The notes under the pieces: model-generated | The model's database searches: none | What the model was told of the DNA's origin: nothing | Seen by the model: the letters and a program-made list of their open reading frames with translations, nothing else | Shown here: piece by piece, positions 36,111 to 48,521 of the stretch | Layout of the letters: each line of letters starts with the position of its first letter | How positions within the stretch are numbered: the first letter of the stretch is position 1 | Assembly (NCBI GenBank): GCA_012295275.1 | Contig: CM022665.1 | Location: 36,717,933-36,781,932 of the forward strand | Source: Chrysomallon squamiferum | Taxonomy: Eukaryota > Mollusca > Gastropoda > Neomphalida > Peltospiridae | Direction of reading: 5' to 3' | Length of the DNA: 64,000 bases | Program-made: the position numbers and the translations under genes

Positions 36111-36620
36111 CAATATTATAAAATGGTGATAATCTCTGAATCTTCATCATGTTTGTAAGTTTGAGACCATTTCGAGCTGTCAGAAACACTGAGCAAAATA
36201 AGCAAAGATAATATTGCATTCATTCACTGTGCAAATAAACTGAATTAATATCAAATACTTTATGTAAAAATCTATTCACAGGTCTTCCCAGCCTTTGTGT
36301 GAACATTCCTCCAGTTATTCAAGTATAATCCGGCCGTTCTTGAAAGATCTTTCGCTGAGAAGTGCAATACTTATCAATGTCGGAAATGTCTCAGAAATCG
36401 GTATTTCATACTCTCGAGAACACTTCTCCAGTTCACACAAGCCTTACGCCTTGTCATTAGAACTTGTCATAGAATGTTCGCTTAATAAAACATAGCAATA
36501 CACAAGCTCGTATCATTTACAGTAGTGAAGGCCTTCACCCATCATAAACATAAAGCTGCAATTCGCATGCAGAATAAGACAATTATGGCCCATGACTTTC
36601 AAGATATGAAATCTATTTTT
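36111..36620. other. complex island
   Basis: GC-balanced stretch at 36270-36500 with a TEAD-like ACATTCCT near 36303. The 66-codon frame begins with TTG and is unrecognised. Confidence 0.3.
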
Positions 36621-36730
36621 CAAAAAAAGAAAAAAAGAAAAGAATATTAAAAAGAACAAGAAGTAAAAAAAAACAAAAAAAAAAAAAATTAAATAATTTT
36701 TTTTCTTTTTTTTAAATAATAATAATAAAA
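36621..36730. repeat. A- and T-rich runs
   Basis: Poly(A)-like sequence broken by G or C, then a short T run. Confidence 0.8.
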
Positions 36731-37090
36731 TCGTGCAAAGGATTCCAACGTGTCAAGAGGGTCTTAACAGCCGATTTGGTGAAGACGTGGGATCTCCACA
36801 CAAAAGACGTCCCCAACGAAGTCGGTGTCCAGTTCCCGTGTTCTTTGTCTGCGTCGTGGGTGCTAGTAAAGCGATGTCTGACGGTCAGCCCGTTTCGCTG
36901 CTCTTTGTTGAAGAACGACAGCTGTTTCAGTCGACTCTGTGTCCACAACAATGTCGGCGTATCGAATGGTGCTTCGATTTTGTTTCGATGTGGTGGCTGG
37001 ATCTAGCTGTAGTAATGAAATGGTAAAATAACACCAGGATTCTTCCAAGATATTTCACACCCTCCCACGAACATCCGCAAGAAGATTATT
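36731..37090. other. GC-balanced island open on both strands
   Basis: The most GC-rich complex stretch in the window. Frames of 97 and 76 codons (+) and 79 and 61 codons (-) overlap. The 97-codon frame starts with GTG. None matches a family I know, and simultaneous openness on both strands argues for low stop density rather than coding. It may be a conserved non-coding element or a degraded exon or transposon fragment. Confidence 0.3.
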
Positions 37091-37600
37091 TTTTTTTCAT
37101 ACTGAAGTGAAATATATATACTCTGTTCCATTAAAGAGCATTAGTTTTATCCGTTCATCTAAATACTAAGTTACGTTTTTGTCTCTATAATGTCGTGATG
37201 ACAAGATAATTAAAGGTACGTCAACTTTGATATGCTTCGTAACATAATGTAAACTTTTAGAACAGATTTTCAATTTAATATCGCTTAATACCTGGCATTT
37301 AGTATACGTGTTGTAGCGTTTCGAAGATCAAGTTAATGTGGAAGTTCGTATACCGATAACAAGTGTCGATGCGATTAATCGACGATAACTGTTTATCGAT
37401 GTCTTTATGAGAAACAAAATAGCAGACGTATTACTAAAGGTTAGTAACAGTGTTCATTTAGTAACAGTAAAAAATAAACATACTTTGTGTGCTTGTAATT
37501 CTTTCTCTTCTAATTGTAATTAATAAGGAGGTGAAAAAAAAAAAAAGAAAGAAAGAAAAAGGAGAAAAAGGTGGTCTTCACCATTTTTCAACTACCACGC
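37091..37600. other. AT-rich spacer
   Basis: A-rich run near 37535-37560. Nothing else. Confidence 0.45.
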
Positions 37601-37612
37601 AATGACGTCACA

Positions 37613-37620
37613 CATACGTC
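37613..37620. promoter_or_regulatory. full cAMP-response element TGACGTCA
   Basis: A perfect 8-bp CRE palindrome in complex sequence, followed within 10 bases by TACGTC. Known as the CREB/ATF core; function here is inferred. Confidence 0.25.
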
Positions 37621-37659
37621 TGATAATGTTAGATTTATGTTATAGATAAACGCATACAT

Positions 37660-37749
37660 TTCATATGTATATATGTGGGTGTGTGAGTGTGTGTATAAAT
37701 ATATATACATACACACACACATACGTACATATACATACGTACACATATA

Positions 37750-37785
<36 letters not shown>
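37660..37785. repeat. (TG)n/(TA)n and (AC)n region
   Basis: GTGTGAGTGTGTG, ATACATACAC and a pure (AC)n run (37753-37783). Opposite-strand frames are artefacts. Confidence 0.95.
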
Positions 37786-37787
<2 letters not shown>

Positions 37788-38985
37788 CGCATGAATCTAG
37801 CCATTCGTATATACACAGAGTTTATTTATTTATTATTCTTTTTCTTTTTTCTAGGAGTCAGTAATTGAACATCACCTTAACATGTGAACCAGATTCAGCA
37901 AGAAAGGTTCAAATTGTCCTGTGATTTTGATCAGGTACACAATACCACCTCTCTTTCTGCCGCACACACACACACACACAACCTGCTATTTGTTTATCGC
38001 TAGTACGACTTTTCAGCTAGGCGCTGATAAAATATTTAGATTTCTCCCCGACTACATAGAAATCGTGCACACGACAAAGGAAAAGATGCGGAGAAATTAA
38101 TTTCACCGTTAGAGATAGTGCAACAAACGTCACGTTTGCTTTTCTATTACAAAAGTCGAGAGTGTTCGGCAGATACGACCCGTGTGTCGGCGCCGCTTTG
38201 TCAACATTACTCGTGTTATTTGAATCCAGTATCACCTACTGCTTCTTGACATGTAGTCTCTTCGTTTTATAGGTGTGCTCATACAAGCTGATTTGTCTGA
38301 ACCTTCCTGTTGCATTATCATTTTCCTTAACAAAAACCGTCTTCAGAATAAAGGGAGGTTCATACGTCCTGATGTGACTAATTCCACCTTCATCCCGTGC
38401 TTGTAGCCTGTCAGATTAAACACCCCAAATTGTTTGATTCCTCCGATATCAAAATTCGTCTTAACAAAAAAAAATGCTCTCCAGAATGCTCTAGAATTTG
38501 AGAGTTTGTTCAAACGTTTTATACGGATTGAATTTAGAATCATCCACTGTTTCATGACATATCGGTTGTTTGAAACATTGCCATATTCATTTTTCAACTT
38601 ACAGGAAAAATGAGAGTTAAAGATTTTCAAGTGATCTGTAAAAGAAAAATACGTTCTTTGTCATCCGGGGTTATTCTTGACTATATTCTTCATTGCAGCA
38701 TGTTTAAGATAAACCAGTAAGATAAAACACGCTGAGTCAACAATCTCAAAACTGATATTTTTGGACATAACAGAGCAGTGCTGTAAGTACTCGATGTATT
38801 TACTTCAGTTTAAAAAATCATTCTTGTCAGAAGTGGAAAGGCTGCAAAATCACACCAGATCCATGTTTCCCGTTACAACCAGTGCTCGTCGCTGGTCTGT
38901 TGGTTTGTCTTTACTGATATTTGCTGTCTACGGGAAGGTACTTATAAAAGATCTCTAATTGATGCATGATTTTTTCTTTTTCATT
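37786..38985. other. long complex island
   Basis: More than 1 kb with little simple repeat, apart from a short (AC)n (37965-37981). It contains AAATTAATTT (38096-38105), GGCGCCG near 38190 and an AP-1 TGAGTCA (38733-38739). Minus-strand frames of 72 and 95 codons start with GTG and TTG and are unrecognised. Some phrases recur (TCTTAACAAAAA near 38325 and 38458), which may be remnants of tandem structure. Confidence 0.3.
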
Positions 38986-39761
38986 TTTTTTTTTTTTTTG
39001 GTTTTTCAAATACATACACAGATCGTCCTGTATATGATTAATACATAAATTCTGAATGCAGTTTGTTGAGAGCAAACTTTGCTTCCCTTATTATAACAAG
39101 GAGACAAATGTAAGAAAGAGAGAAACGATTCTATAGTAATTCGATTCGAATTAAGAAATGCTTCTCAAACATTTAAAAAAATATATATATCAAGGAAAGC
39201 AAAAGTTAAACGGATTACTGTTAAGGACTCTGTGATTTCTCAGCGACATTTACACCTTTCCGCTGTCAGTTTTTATTCGTGTGCTCTAAAGCTAAATGTA
39301 CCTTTTACTGTTTGAAAGGGGAGAAAAATGGCATAAACAGAGCATCATTATTCCACTGTTTAGACAAACTTTGACCATTTTTATTTCATTTTATTTTATT
39401 TTATTTATTTTTTGTTTTTTTTTCATCAAGCAATTTCATAATGAAGACTTGAGTGAATCCATTAAATTTTTATTTCGAACACTTGTAGCGACAGCGTTGT
39501 GCAAATAAAATTCTTTAAAAAAAACAAAAAAACTCTATCATACGATGATATCGTTTTACGAAAAATTATCAAAAACTTAGCTCACTAACCGAGTCGCAAT
39601 TAATGTCGCTTGATTAATGTACACACAGTACAAGGGAAAATGTTTGCTTCTAAATTATGCAGTACGGTTTTAGACAAATGAAAAGGAAAATAATAACCCT
39701 TCCCTAAGGGGCGGATCTAATCAGTGTAACGGGAGACTATTTATTTTAAATGTTTTGGGTC
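38986..39761. other. AT-rich spacer
   Basis: TTTTATTTTA near 39386-39410. No credible frame. Confidence 0.45.
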
Positions 39762-39793
39762 TTTTTTTTTTTTCTTTTTTTATCTTTTTTTTT

Positions 39794-39824
<31 letters not shown>
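39762..39824. repeat. poly(T) run
   Basis: About 60 bp of T with three single interruptions. Confidence 0.95.
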
Positions 39825-40372
39825 CCCTTCTTTTCCGATTCTGGTAGGTGAAATTTGAGTACATGATTTATGAAGGCAAACATTACGGATAGGTTCCGTT
39901 CTAGAACTCCAAGTGTAACTTCGCTTAGTCAGAATGAACCAAAACACAAATAAATTCAAACAAAAAAAAAAGAAAAATGGCGTGCTTATTAATACACCAC
40001 GTGTTTCCACACGGTGGTTACCTCATACTGTCAGAATTTGGTTTGTTTCGACGACAAGGGGGATTTTCTTTTTCTTCTTCTTCTTCTTCTTTTTTTATTT
40101 TCTAATTTTAAATCAAGCTATACAGTATCTGTTGGTTAATAAAGGCTGAAGTTTCATTTATGTTTTCCAATTCATGTTTTAATAAAAAGACTAGATTAAA
40201 TATACATAATGGAAGTTAGATTAATACCTAGTTTCCAGATGAAAAAAACATCAAATAGCGTCCAGTGTCAGGTTAACTCGTAACAGAACGAATTCTTCTC
40301 TTCATTATGCGCTTAGTTTAAATTAAGAATACTATTTTGTTTAAAGTACCTTGTTCAAATTACTGCATTTAT
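39825..40372. other. complex spacer
   Basis: A short A run (39961-39975) and CTT tract (40072-40091). CACGTG E-box at about 39998. Nothing gene-like. Confidence 0.4.
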
Positions 40373-40422
40373 ATATAAACATATATATATGTATGTATGT
40401 GTCTTGTGTGTGTTTGTGTGTG

Positions 40423-40466
<44 letters not shown>

Positions 40467-40530
40467 CACATGTATGTGTTGTGTGTGATTTTTTGTATAC
40501 ACACATACATACAAAACGTGTGTTTTTTCT
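40373..40530. repeat. (TA)n and (TG)n/(ATAC)n region
   Basis: TATATATG, TGTGTGTTTGTGTG, a pure (TA)n run (40431-40459) and ACATACATAC. Confidence 0.9.
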
Positions 40531-40875
40531 GAATATTTTATTTGTTTAATTTTCTGTTATTGCTGTTTTGTTGTTTTTTATTTCTTTGTTCGTTTATTTT
40601 GTTTTTGTTTGTTTGTTTATTTGTTTATTTATTTAATTTATTTATTTATTTATTTATTCATTAGTTCATTACAGTATTAAAGTTTACTCCTCAAACCTTG
40701 TCAATCTGTCTAATTACGATATAAATGATCGTCAGAAAATAGTGATATACATTTTTATTTATTTGTTAAAATGCAAACGTGAGGAATTTCACGTTCAAAT
40801 ATAGTTGAAGTGATATAAGACATAAAGATCAGATGCAATTTTTATATGCTTTTGACACGTAAAATAAATATTAAA
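40531..40875. repeat. T-rich (TTTG)/(TTTA) patch and spacer
   Basis: TTTGTTTGTTTATTTG and TTTATTTA (40600-40660), then unstructured sequence. Confidence 0.6.
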
Positions 40876-41060
40876 ATAACATTAATAATAATACATATGA
40901 TAGCTACAGCAACAGTGATGATGATAGAAATAGTAATAATAATAATAATAATAATACAACAAAAACATAATAATGATCATGATGTTACTAAATTATTGTT
41001 ATTATTATTGCGTTGTTGTTGTTGTTGTTGTTGTTTTCAGCACTGAAATACAAATAATAA
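40876..41060. repeat. (AAT)n and (TTG)n tracts
   Basis: AATAATAAT near 40935-40955, TTATTATTATT and GTTGTTGTT (41010-41035). Confidence 0.85.
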
Positions 41061-41345
41061 TGAAAGCAACAGAAAACAACAACAACAGTAATTGATGTTG
41101 TAGTAGTAACAATAGTAATAATAGAAATAGTAACAGCAGCAGTAGTAACAGCAGCAGTAGTAACAGCAGCAGTAGTAGTAGCAGCAGCACTAATAGTAGT
41201 AGTGGTAGTAGTAGTAGCAATAGTAACGGTAGTAGTAGCTTTTGTAGTAATAGCAGTAGTAGTATAGCATTAGTAGTAGTAGGAGCAGTAGTGGTATATT
41301 AGTAGTAGTAGCAGTAGTACTAGTTGCTGTAGCAGTAATACTAAT
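41061..41345. repeat. degenerate (AGT)n/(AGC)n array
   Basis: A higher-order block, AGTAACAGCAGC, is repeated three times at about 41141-41180 within AGTAGTAGT sequence. The poly-leucine minus-strand frame is an artefact. Confidence 0.9.
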
Positions 41346-41768
41346 ACTAACTTCACCAATAAGAAACACAGCTGACCCAGTGAGCATATTTAATATCACA
41401 AACATTTTCAAACAGATTTAAATCCAAATATGATTTGTTTAAATTCTTACTTTTTATATTTTTCATTCTTCGAAAAGACACGTTCACTCTTCGTAGCACA
41501 ATTAACGACTAAAATAAACAAATACGTTTTGTTTATTTTTATTATTATTACAATCAATGTGATTAACATCATCTTCTCCTATTACGTCTACGTTTACAGG
41601 TAAAACGAAAACAGCTGCAACTACTGGCATAACATAATCAAAAATGAATGCACTTTCCAAGTGTATACCATGCACATTCGCCCTTTTATTCGCAATAGTC
41701 CGCACAGTTGTGCGTCGACAATGGGTTCAGAACAGACCATATTTCATTATGACAATCCCACAGAATTT

Positions 41769-41772
<4 letters not shown>
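41346..41772. other. complex spacer
   Basis: Mixed sequence, no credible frame. Confidence 0.4.

Positions 41773-41773
<1 letters not shown>

Positions 41774-41855
<82 letters not shown>
41774..41855. repeat. (GA)n dinucleotide array
   Basis: About 41 GA units. Confidence 0.98.
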
Positions 41856-41858
<3 letters not shown>

Positions 41859-42260
41859 AAATACAGAGTCGTTTTATTATCTTAGTAATTAAGTGTTATT
41901 GCTTGTATTTTTGGATTTTATCACCGAGCTTTTTATACGCACTTCACAACATTTTAAACTAATTATAGCGTATTATTATTATTATTTTTGTTTGTTTGTT
42001 TGTTTGTGTTTGTTTGTTTGTTTGTTTATTTACTTGATTACTTGTTTTATTTATTTATTTATTTATTTACTTGTTTGTTTGTTTGTTTATATATTTACAT
42101 ATTTGTTATTTGTTTGATTATTTGTTTTGAGAATATCGTAATTATTTATTTGTGCACACACACATTTATACATTTATTGTTTGCTTTTGTTATTTTATTA
42201 TTTTTATTTTATTTTATTTTTTTATTTTTTTTTTTTTTTCTTTTTTTTCTTCATATAGTT
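41856..42260. repeat. (TTTG)n/(TTTA)n and poly(T) region
   Basis: TTTGTTTG (41988-42028), TTTATTTATT (42048-42070) and T runs (42210-42252). Confidence 0.85.
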
Positions 42261-42540
42261 TATATTCCATTTATAGGTATACTCGATGGTTTTAGTGTTA
42301 ATGTACGTGTTTGTCAATGCATGAATTTATCTTTAGAAAGAAATGAAATACAAATGTGCGCAACAAAGTTTTATTTATTCATTTTCTACAACATTACGAT
42401 CTAATAATTCAGATTACAGGTACCAGTAAAAGATATTTTTTATTCATGTTTTAATATATGAAAGAAAATGAACACAGATACCTTATCAAATTAAAACTGT
42501 TCCCTTAATAGTATAGAAAATATGTGCATGTGTGGTTGGC
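42261..42540. other. AT-rich spacer
   Basis: Nothing recognised. Confidence 0.45.
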
Positions 42541-42544
42541 GAGA

Positions 42545-42625
<81 letters not shown>

Positions 42626-42664
42626 TGTGTGTGTGTGTGTGTGCGTGCGTGTGTGCGTGCGTGT
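42541..42664. repeat. compound (GA)n-(GT)n array
   Basis: About 40 GA units pass directly into GT units with two GCGTGCGT variants. Confidence 0.98.
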
Positions 42665-43385
42665 ATTCTTGTGTCTGTTAGATTTACTAATATACATATT
42701 AACTCACAATACAGAACAAATCGTCTTTTCAGCTTCCCGATAAATTGCTGGATGTTTAGTTACCTAAGTATTATTTTTCAATTATAAATAATCGAAAATT
42801 AGTTAACAGTTATTCGTAATTTTATTTAATCAATACATTTTTATTTATTTAATTTTTTTATTTATTATTATACACTATTTTAATTGTTTTTACGTTATTT
42901 ATTTATTTATTCATTAATTTCTTGGCTTGTTTGTTTGTTTTTATATATTTAATTATTTTCTTATTTGTTGGTTTATTTGTTTATATATATTATCGTTCCT
43001 TCGTTCATTTAGTTTTCTTTCTTTAAGCATTATTTATATATCACTTTATTTACTTTATTTATTTAAAACATTTTTTATTTGTTTGTTTCGTTTCCTTGTA
43101 ATGCATTATTATTAGTAGTATTATTAGTATTATTATTATTATTATTAATATTCTCTTATTTTTATAATAACTGCTTATTTATTTCATTCCCATATTTATT
43201 CATTAAACCGTTTATTTATATATTTACTTAACGAATGAATTAGTTACCTAATATATATATATTACATGCGCATTTGTAATTTTAATATTTATCGAAAAGT
43301 TTTCATTTCAGTTTTATAACATATCACTATCGTTCTACTAAATCAACCAAAAATTTGAAGAAAAAAAAAATATATATATATATAT
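42665..43385. other. AT-rich low-complexity spacer
   Basis: TTTA-like patches (42838-43100), a small ATT/AGT tract (43105-43145), TA runs near 43250 and 43370-43389. Confidence 0.5.
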
Positions 43386-43904
43386 ATATTCTTTCATTCT
43401 ATTAATTTTTCTTTCGCTCAGTCCGAATCTTGTTTCGATTTGCTCAGAAATGATTCAACATTTCTGCATTGGCCGCCTTCATCGATAAAGCTCGTTCTGT
43501 ATCGGATATACGATCACTAAACATGGACTGGTATAATATTTTAACAGTGATTTAGAGCGACGTGAAATGCAGGCGTGAACAAGAAGTATTAAATACAACT
43601 CAGTATGTTATACAAGACAGTGCAATAAACTAATTCAGTCTAATGTAAAATGTAATATATTTACTTCGGCGGTTTCGGCTCACGCCACTTTCTGCGTGCA
43701 ACAGAAACGTCATCTTTTCGGGTTTCACGATATGTATGATGTCACAACACGTAGATAAAAACAAATTATTTACAATGATTTATGATTTCGTACGTTGAAG
43801 ACTGAAACTGTAAACTCGGTACAGCTGCTTCATCGGGTATTTTTAAAATATAATAAAAACAAATGACTTTTTATAAAAAAAATAATAATAATAATAAAAT
43901 AAAA
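43386..43904. other. complex island
   Basis: Mixed sequence with CAGAAATG-ATTCAA-CATTTCTG (43445-43466), a short hairpin of a length expected by chance in this much DNA. No credible frame. Confidence 0.35.
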
Positions 43905-43974
43905 AAGCGACTCTCAACTCGTATTATATATCTCTGAAAATCAGCCAAAAAATATATATATATAATAATAATAA

Positions 43975-44013
<39 letters not shown>

Positions 44014-44835
44014 ATGAAAAAAAAAAAAAAAAAAAAAAAAATTTATAAAGGCTTACTCAACAATTCGCATTTTGTTTCCCGAAAATCAACAAAAGTGGGA
44101 AAAAAAAAAAATAAATAAATAAAATAAATTAAAAAAAAAAAAAAAAAAGATGAAGAAGAAAAAAGATGTAAAATAAAATAAAATGTATTCGCATTGTATA
44201 CCTCTGAAAGTGATCTGAAATTCAAGTAAAATTTTAATTTTAATTTTAAAAAAAAAGAGGAAGAGAAGAGAATTTTATCTCCATTCTTTCTGAAAATCAA
44301 CTAAAGGTAAAAAAAAATATTATTTTTTATAACATTTTTTAAAGAAAAAAAACAAAGAAGACGATACAAAATTACAAACTGTATTTACACTCCCAAAATC
44401 AACCACAGTAAAATACAAAAATGTTCAAAGCTTAGATCGTAAATGATTTTTTTTTTTACTTAGTTTTTTTAATTATTATTTTTAAAAATTAAAAAAAAAA
44501 TAATAATAATAATAAATAAATACATTTTTTTTTTTAATTTCCTTTAAAACTCATAAGCAAATGACTAAAAAAAAATAACAAGCCACTTTTTACTCGTGTT
44601 TTTAATTCTGAAAATGAACTAAAACTAAAACTGTAAAAACTGTCACATAAAAATGACTAAATCAAAAAAAAAGAAAATCACTTTGTGAAAAGTACAGAAA
44701 TACTGAGACAGTCTCGATGTACTAAACAAATGATACAGTAAATAAAATTGATTACTCGTGTTTTCAAATACATTATTCAAAAACACTCAGCCAATTTAAC
44801 TTTTTTAATATGAAAATGTATAAGCTGTTACATGG
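43905..44835. repeat. degenerate tandem array S9 with A-rich fillers
   Basis: Seven or eight units of about 95-170 bp marked by ACTCGTATT..., then CTGAAAATCAACTAAAA, near 43917, 44053, 44188, 44276, 44384, 44585 and 44753. Between them lie AAAT and poly(A) runs (43970-44042, 44100-44148), so the unit length varies. Confidence 0.6.
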
Positions 44836-45620
44836 TGTTTTTTTGTTATTCAGTGTTCTAACAATAAACTGAACCACGATCATGATAGAAAAGAGCAAAA
44901 CAAAAAAAATTTAGGAAAAGAAAACTACACTTAATATACTTGATAATTTAAATAAAAAAATTAATAAATTGGAATATGTCTAATTACACGATAATTTATT
45001 GCAAGAATTTCATTTACATGTAATTAACAAAATGTTATTAATAATATTTCAGACGTTCATAATTAGCTTTCACTTGGAAAGGTATCGTATTAAATTAAAT
45101 AATGGATCGATATTTTACAGTATATTGAAGAGTATATTATTATAATTAATTATAATTAGAATATTGATTCCTTATAAAATTTGTATTGTAATCCCCAGTT
45201 TAAATTTATCAGTGATAATTAATTAATTTTTAAATCATATTCTAATTCATTTCGGTTTTTTTCGGTTGTTATTTTTCTTAAAGTTATTCGATGACGAAAT
45301 ACTTGCCTATTTTATTCCGTTAGGAAATACTGCCTCTTTACTTCAAAAAAATAAAAAATAAATAAATAAAAACTAACTAAAAAACTCGTACATTTTATTT
45401 AATAAAGAATAAAATACTTCTATCGTTAAAACAATCCTTTCCTAGTTCATTTGTTTATTAAGTGCCTGTCACGTAAACATTCTGTCCAACAAGTTACTTT
45501 ATAATACTACCAAACAATATCTAAATGTTATATGTTGTAGTCTCATTTCAAAACTTTACTCTTTCTTACATATACATACACACATAAGTATATCTATACA
45601 CATAAGCATACGTATAAATA
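44836..45620. other. AT-rich spacer
   Basis: Unstructured A/T-rich DNA. ATTTCATTTACATGTAATT near 45008 also occurs near 47056. Confidence 0.45.
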
Positions 45621-45621
45621 A

Positions 45622-45730
45622 CGGTTTTGATCGAATAAGACATTTTACATCTTTTTTCTAGAGGTTTTGTCTTTTTTCTCTTTTTCATGCATGAATATAT
45701 GTTTGCATATGTATTATTCGATCAAAATCG
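45622..45730. repeat. imperfect inverted repeat, 17-bp arms
   Basis: CGGTTTTGATCGAATAA (45622-45638) and TTATTCGATCAAAATCG (45714-45730) are complementary at 16 of 17 positions and flank 75 bp. There is no obvious target duplication outside. It could be a tiny MITE-like relic or a structured element. Confidence 0.5.
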
Positions 45731-45805
45731 CTGATTGTTTAATATAATACATAATATACACACATACATACATACTTATATACATGCATACATTCATACA
45801 TACAT

Positions 45806-45840
<35 letters not shown>

Positions 45841-45905
45841 TATAAATACACACACACACACACACACACACACTCATACATATATATACATACATACAGA
45901 CATTT
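45731..45905. repeat. (ACAT)n and (AC)n region
   Basis: ACATACATAC, ACACACACAC and ATATAAATACACAC blocks. Confidence 0.95.
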
Positions 45906-46460
45906 ATCGTATTTATTTTAAATTTACATTTTATATTAATAGCTTTTTTATTTTACTTTAAATTTATGTTTTATAAATTTTATTTCCGAAGTCTGTTTTT
46001 ACACTGCAATTACCAGTCTTTATTTCGGCGATTATAGTTATTCTTAAATAAACGAGGCTGCAAATGTCAGGGTTATAACAACATATGCAACATTGATTAA
46101 ATATAAATTAAATATTAAAAACTATTGAGTAGAGGACCGGAATTAAAAACAAACCTTGGAAAACAACATATGCGCGTTTAGGAAAATGAGAGAAAACACT
46201 AGCTGTATTAGATAGGCAAAAAGTATTTTTTAAATGAGAAAGGAAAAAAAGGAAACTTAATTTTTTCAAGAATATATTTTTTAAGTCCTTTTTTTTAATT
46301 TTTTTTTTTTTTTTTTTTTTTTTGTTTTGTTTTGTATTCTATTTTTCGTTTGTTCTTTTTGAAGTAAGATGGCATTTTTTAGAATTTCTTTGAATTCTTT
46401 CGGGGAGGAAGGGTTTGTATGGTCATTTTACTTATTTAAATATTTTAAACGTTGATGTTT
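45906..46460. other. AT-rich spacer with poly(T)
   Basis: T run at 46299-46323. No credible frame. Confidence 0.5.
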
Positions 46461-46625
46461 GTGGTTGTAGTAGTAGTAGTAGTTGTTGTTGTAGTAGTAG
46501 TGGTAGTAATAGTAGAACTTGTTAATTTTCTTGTTACTGTTGTATTACTGCTATTATTATAATAATATTCATCATCTTAAATTATTATTATTATTGTTGT
46601 TGTTGTTGTTGTTGTTGTTGTTTCT
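46461..46625. repeat. (AGT)n, (ATT)n and (TTG)n tracts
   Basis: GTAGTAGTAGTAGT (46468-46510), ATTATTATT (46580-46595) and TTGTTGTTG (46595-46622). Confidence 0.9.
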
Positions 46626-47300
46626 ATTGTTATTAATAAACTGCTCAAATGTACACGCACTTATATATACTTGAATAATTTACAGTACGCGCACATACAT
46701 TTCACCGGAAAATATTTATGCAGTCATAAAGAAATGATTATTTGAATAATATTCAAATTAGTTTTCATTTTTCTATGATAAATGAAAAACGTAAACAATT
46801 TGTGCCAGTTTACAAGTTAGCACTCATCAACCAAATATGCGTACTAAGAAATATGAGTCTGAACAGTTTGTTTTGCCTCTATGTATGTATGTCATATATA
46901 TATATATATAGACATACACACATATAGATATAAAGATATACATATACAAATACATATAACTGATCACTTTTAGAAAATATATCTTGTAATTGCAACTTCA
47001 TCTCTTGACAGAAAATATATTTTACTGTTACAAGTACCTAGCTGGTGATGAATTATTTCATTTACATGTAATTGAGAATGAATTTAATCTCGAGTAATTT
47101 TTAAAGTAATATATTACATAATTTCTGCAGAAGAATGCATTTAAGTACAAAAAAATAAATATAACAGATGATATGTCGAATCATTTTGTTATCTGAAAAA
47201 AAAACATGTAAATTACATAAATAATGTTAATTGTATAAGGAAGTTTAGTAATTTTTGGAATAATTAAAAATATAAATTAATTTCTGTTTATTAATTAGTT
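46626..47300. other. AT-rich spacer
   Basis: A TA run near 46896-46910. Otherwise unstructured. Confidence 0.45.
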
Positions 47301-47490
47301 TGAAATGAATGAGAGGGTCGGGGAGATGGAGTCACGGAGGGAGAAAGATAGAAAAAAGTGAGAAAAAAAGGACGAGAAAGAGAAAGTGAGACGGAAAAGG
47401 AGAGAGAGAGACAGATACATAGATATATAGAGAGAAATGAAGACAGAGAGAGACAGACAAGGAGACAGAGTGACAGAGAGAGAGAGTGAA
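47301..47490. repeat. degenerate purine-rich GA tract
   Basis: Nearly all purine on the plus strand with GAGAGAGACAGA units. It looks like an old, mutated (GA)n array, in contrast to the six near-pure arrays elsewhere. Confidence 0.75.
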
Positions 47491-47880
47491 ACAGTTAATT
47501 AAATGGAGTGTGTCTTCTCTGAACAAATATTTAACCAGTAATTAAAATAAAGAAACTGAAAATATGTAGTAAGGTAATAAGTTTTCTGAAATTCGTTTAA
47601 TAACTTTATTTTTTATTTATTTTTTTATTTTTTTATCTATTATTATTTATTATAATTATTTCTATATACTGTCCTTTTTAGTTATTTTTTTTTTTTTTTT
47701 TTTTTTTTTTGTTGTTTGTTGTTTGTTTTATTTTTTACTGGCTGTTTTGGTTATTTTTGTTTATATTTAGTTTTTATTATTATATTCGGTCTGATATTTA
47801 TTTATTTATTTATTTATTTATTTATTAGCCTTTTCTTATGATTTTCATCACTGATATTACTATTACTACTACTACTATAC
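47491..47880. repeat. T-rich tract with (TTTA)n
   Basis: T run (47685-47710), TTTA units (47793-47825) and a short ACT tract (47862-47880). Confidence 0.75.
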
Positions 47881-48471
47881 TACTATTGTAGGGGACATTA
47901 ACGAATAACGATGTTTAAGTATATCAACATAATAATATTTCATAACACATTCTTAAACCCCTAAAATGAAATATGTTGTTAAGCGTTATAAGCATAACGC
48001 GTTAATGAAAACTTTACCTTATCCGACAATAATGTATTTCTTTTATTTATATAATATCGTATTTATACAGAGTCATACATCCAATTTAAAATATAATATA
48101 ACAGTACAAATGCCATTCTTAACAAGAATCATAAGAGATGATTAAAACTATGTAAATACAAATGAACATCCATGAAAACGTATTACTTCATATTTCGAAT
48201 TATATTAAAAAAAAGTATTTGTGTTATTATCAGCAATAAAAAAATTATTTATTTAATAAAATCTATAAAAAGTATTATCAGTTATATCTATTACTAGCTA
48301 TAAAAATGTATAATATTATTTATAGACAGAATGTCTAAGGAATGTCTTTAATACTAATGTCTTTTTTAATATTACCTATTAAAAGACTATCTAAGCATCA
48401 GATTTAATGTGGATATAAATATTAAATAAACATAATGTTTATTTAATCACTAACTTTAAAAGTAACTATTA

Positions 48472-48521
<50 letters not shown>

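Noticed and set aside
43445-43466. 8-bp hairpin as a microRNA or terminator
   Set aside because: Arms are far too short for a microRNA precursor and several such hairpins are expected by chance in 64 kb.
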